Part shown: positions 42,193-44,209 of the stretch, piece by piece
Position numbering within the stretch: the stretch's first letter is position 1
Layout of the letters: each line of letters begins with the position of its first letter
Assembly: GCF_009741925.1 (NCBI RefSeq)
Contig: NZ_WPCC01000028.1
Coordinates: 1 to 44,209 of the forward strand
Direction: 5' to 3'
Source: Natronomonas sp. CBA1123
GTDB lineage: Archaea; Halobacteriota; Halobacteria; Halobacteriales; Haloarculaceae
Length of the DNA stretch: 44,209 bases
Program-made: the position numbers and the translations under genes
The notes under the pieces: model-generated
The model's database searches: none
What the model was told of the DNA's origin: nothing
What the model saw: only the letters and a program-made list of their open reading frames with translations

Positions 42193-42202
42193 AACTTTTA
42201 AC
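42193..42202 (+). promoter_or_regulatory. TATA box of dnaK
   Basis: AACTTTTAAC lies about 32 bases before ATG 42230, so dnaK has its own promoter with a leader of only a few bases, in addition to any readthrough from grpE. The sequence ACCGATTCAGACCGATAGGT follows it and carries a direct ACCGAT repeat, a possible heat-shock regulator site (weak). Confidence 0.5.
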
Positions 42203-42229
42203 CGATTCAGACCGATAGGTACGGCCAAC

Positions 42230-44209
42230 ATGGCGAGCAACAAGATTCTCGGTATCGACCTCGGTACCACCAACTCGGCCTTTGCGGTGATGGAAGGTGG
42301 GGACCCCGAAATCATCGTCAACGGCGAGGGCGAGCGGACGACGCCGTCGGTCGTCGCCTTCACCGACGACGGCGAGCGACTGGTCGGCAAGCCCGCGAAG
42401 AACCAGGCCGTCCAGAACCCCGAGCGGACGATTCAGTCCATCAAGCGGCACATGGGTGAGGACGACTACACAGTCGAAATCGAAGGCGACGACTACTCGC
42501 CGGAGCAGATTTCGGCGATGATTCTACAGAAAATCAAACGCGACGCCGAGGAGTACCTCGGCGACGACATCGAGAAGGCCGTCATCACGGTGCCGGCGTA
42601 CTTCAACGACAAACAGCGGCAGGCCACGAAGGACGCCGGCGAAATCGCCGGCTTCGAGGTCGACCGCATCGTCAACGAGCCGACCGCGGCCGCGATGGCC
42701 TACGGACTCGACGACGAGTCCGACCAGACCGTCCTCGTGTACGACCTCGGGGGCGGCACCTTCGACGTGTCCATCCTCGATTTGGGCGGCGGCGTCTACG
42801 AGGTCGTCGCCACGAACGGCGACAACGACCTCGGTGGCGACGACTGGGACGAGGCCATCATCGACTACCTCGCCGACTCCTTCGAGGAGGAGAACGGCAT
42901 CGACCTCCGGGAGGACCGACAGGCGCTGCAGCGACTGAAGGACGCCGCCGAGGAGGCCAAAATCGAACTCTCCTCGCGGAAGGAGACCACCATCAACCTC
43001 CCGTTCATCGCCGCGACCGACGAGGGGCCGCTCAACCTCGAAGAGAAGATGACTCGCGCGAAGTTCGAGTCGCTGACGAGCGACCTCGTCGAGCGCACCG
43101 TCGGTCCGACCGAGCAGGCGCTCTCGGACGCCGGCTACTCGAAGGGCGACATCGACGAGGTCATCCTCGTCGGCGGCTCCACCCGGATGCCGCAGGTCCA
43201 AGAGAAGGTCGAGGAGATGACCGGCCAAGAGCCGAAGAAGAACGTCAACCCCGACGAGGCCGTCGCACTGGGCGCGGCGATTCAGGGCGGCGTCCTCTCC
43301 GGCGACGTCGACGACATCGTCCTGCTCGACGTGACGCCGCTGTCGCTCGGTATCGAGGTCAAGGGCGGCCTCTTCGAGCGCCTCATCGACAAGAACACGA
43401 CCATCCCGACCGAGGAGTCGAAAATCTTCACGACCGCGGCGGACAACCAGACCTCCGTCAACGTCCGTGTCTTCCAGGGCGAGCGTGAAATCGCCGACGA
43501 AAACGAACTGCTCGGCGCCTTCCAGTTGACCGGCATCCCGCCGGCCCCCGCCGGAACGCCGCAAATCGAGGTGTCGTTCAACATCGACGAGAACGGCATC
43601 GTCAACGTCTCCGCGGAGGACCAGGGCTCCGGCAACTCCGAGGAAATCACCATCGAGGGCGGCGTCGGCCTCTCCGACGAGGAAATCGAGGAGATGCAGG
43701 AGGAAGCCGAGGCCCACGCCGAGGAAGACCAGCAGCGACGAGCGTTCGTCGAGGCCCGCAACGAGGCCGAATCGTCCATCCAGCGCGCCGAAACGCTGCT
43801 GGAGGAGAACGACGAGGAACTCGACGACGACCTCCAGTCCGATATCGAAGCCGAAATCGAGCGCGTCGAGGAAGCCCTCGAGGAGTACGCCGAAGTCGAC
43901 AGCGACGAACTCGACGAGGCCTCCGAGGCGCTGGAATCCGCAACCGAGAGCCTCTCGGAGCAACTCCAAGAAATCGGCAAGCAGATGTACGAACAACAGG
44001 CCGCAGGCGGTGCTGCGGGCGCCGGCGGTCCCGGCGGCGCAGCGGGTGCCGGCGGCATGGGCGGTAGTGGGCGGCATGGGGCGGTGCCGGCCCCGGGTGC
44101 AGGCGCTGGTCCCGGCGGCGCCGACGGCGACGGCGAGGAGTTCGTCGACGCCGACTCGAAGACGTCGACGACGAGGACGACGAGAGTAACGCGACTCGAG
44201 TCGTCGGCA
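42230..44209 (+). CDS. dnaK: Chaperone DnaK (Hsp70), 3' end affected by indels
   Basis: An Hsp70 chaperone working with GrpE. Seen: IGxDLGTTNS near the start ([10 protein letters not shown]), [25 protein letters not shown], the linker and substrate-binding domain with [13 protein letters not shown], an acidic helical lid, and a Gly/Ala-rich tail. Up to about 44065 the frame is clean. The tail then carries three probable extra G bases (44069-44071, 44078-44081, 44095-44097; together frame-neutral) and one missing T near 44155. Correcting these gives the typical acidic end [12 protein letters not shown] missing G near 44184 would place the stop at 44187-44189. As given, no in-frame stop occurs before the window end. 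Confidence 0.93.
   Translation, partial: MASNKILGIDLGTTNSAFAVMEGGDPEIIVNGEGERTTPSVVAFTDDGERLVGKPAKNQAVQNPERTIQSIKRHMGEDDYTVEIEGDDYSPEQISAMILQKIKRDAEEYLGDDIEKAVITVPAYFNDKQRQATKDAGEIAGFEVDRIVNEPTAAAMAYGLDDESDQTVLVYDLGGGTFDVSILDLGGGVYEVVATNGDNDLGGDDWDEAIIDYLADSFEEENGIDLREDRQALQRLKDAAEEAKIELSSRKETTINLPFIAATDEGPLNLEEKMTRAKFESLTSDLVERTVGPTEQALSDAGYSKGDIDEVILVGGSTRMPQVQEKVEEMTGQEPKKNVNPDEAVALGAAIQGGVLSGDVDDIVLLDVTPLSLGIEVKGGLFERLIDKNTTIPTEESKIFTTAADNQTSVNVRVFQGEREIADENELLGAFQLTGIPPAPAGTPQIEVSFNIDENGIVNVSAEDQGSGNSEEITIEGGVGLSDEEIEEMQEEAEAHAEEDQQRRAFVEARNEAESSIQRAETLLEENDEELDDDLQSDIEAEIERVEEALEEYAEVDSDELDEASEALESATESLSEQLQEIGKQMYEQQAAGGAAGAGGPGGAAGAGGMGGSGRHGAVPAPGAGAGPGGADGDGEEFVDADSKTSTTRTTRVTRLESSA

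Noticed and set aside
42524-44077. 517-residue open frame antisense to dnaK
   Set aside because: It mirrors an Hsp70 with all family motifs on the plus strand. Long antisense frames are expected in G+C-rich haloarchaeal genes with strong third-position GC.

Overview
This window is chromosomal DNA of a halophilic archaeon (class Halobacteria). The evidence is high G+C, very acidic proteins, TATA boxes sitting about 25-28 bases before start codons (leaderless transcripts), egsA (archaeal lipid stereochemistry), a halocyanin-linked bc complex and a KH-domain aCPSF1 nuclease. The style resembles Natronomonas/Haloarcula relatives, but the species cannot be fixed from the sequence alone. No rRNA, tRNA, CRISPR array, transposase or phage gene was found.

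Layout. 1-1.8 kb: a cut gene end, an isoprenyl diphosphate synthase (lipid precursors) and a small membrane protein. 2.0-7.8 kb: a menaquinol-oxidising cytochrome bc cluster on the minus strand (membrane-anchored halocyanin, small 2-TM protein, Rieske protein, cytochrome b split as petB/petD, two small membrane proteins), flanked by two more membrane proteins. No cytochrome c gene is present, so the copper protein is the likely electron acceptor. 7.8-11.8 kb: endonuclease III, a GNAT acetyltransferase, a degenerate NUDIX-like protein, glycerol-1-phosphate dehydrogenase and an NAD-dependent epimerase. 11.8-20.1 kb: a large Tat-exported M14 carboxypeptidase (frameshifted), a 346-bp hairpin-rich foldback element and a glutamate synthase large subunit.

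20.2-30.8 kb is the most interesting part. Two paralogous winged-helix/membrane regulators lie divergently next to an eight-gene plus-strand cluster. The cluster encodes five proteins related to TasA/camelysin (most with combined twin-arginine and SipW-type signals), a dedicated SipW-like signal peptidase, an acidic Thr/Ser/Asp-rich surface protein and a 45-residue membrane peptide. In two of the TasA-like proteins a complete von Willebrand A domain is inserted inside the TasA-like fold. I interpret the locus as an undescribed haloarchaeal extracellular fibre/adhesin system with its own protease and regulators.

30.8-44.2 kb is mostly housekeeping: prolyl-tRNA synthetase, a DUF2061 membrane protein, AzlCD amino-acid exporter, a DUF4382 lipoprotein, a cupin with a zinc ribbon, an unknown protein, aCPSF1 (frameshifted), a DedA/VTT-like membrane protein, a large unknown membrane protein, an XPB-type helicase, and grpE-dnaK running off the right end.

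Quality warning: single-base indels break the M14 peptidase, the acidic SipW-type protein, aCPSF1 and the 3' end of dnaK. aCPSF1 and dnaK are core genes, and most indels lie in or next to short G or C runs. Consensus or assembly errors are therefore the simplest explanation, and these genes should not be called pseudogenes without read-level checks.
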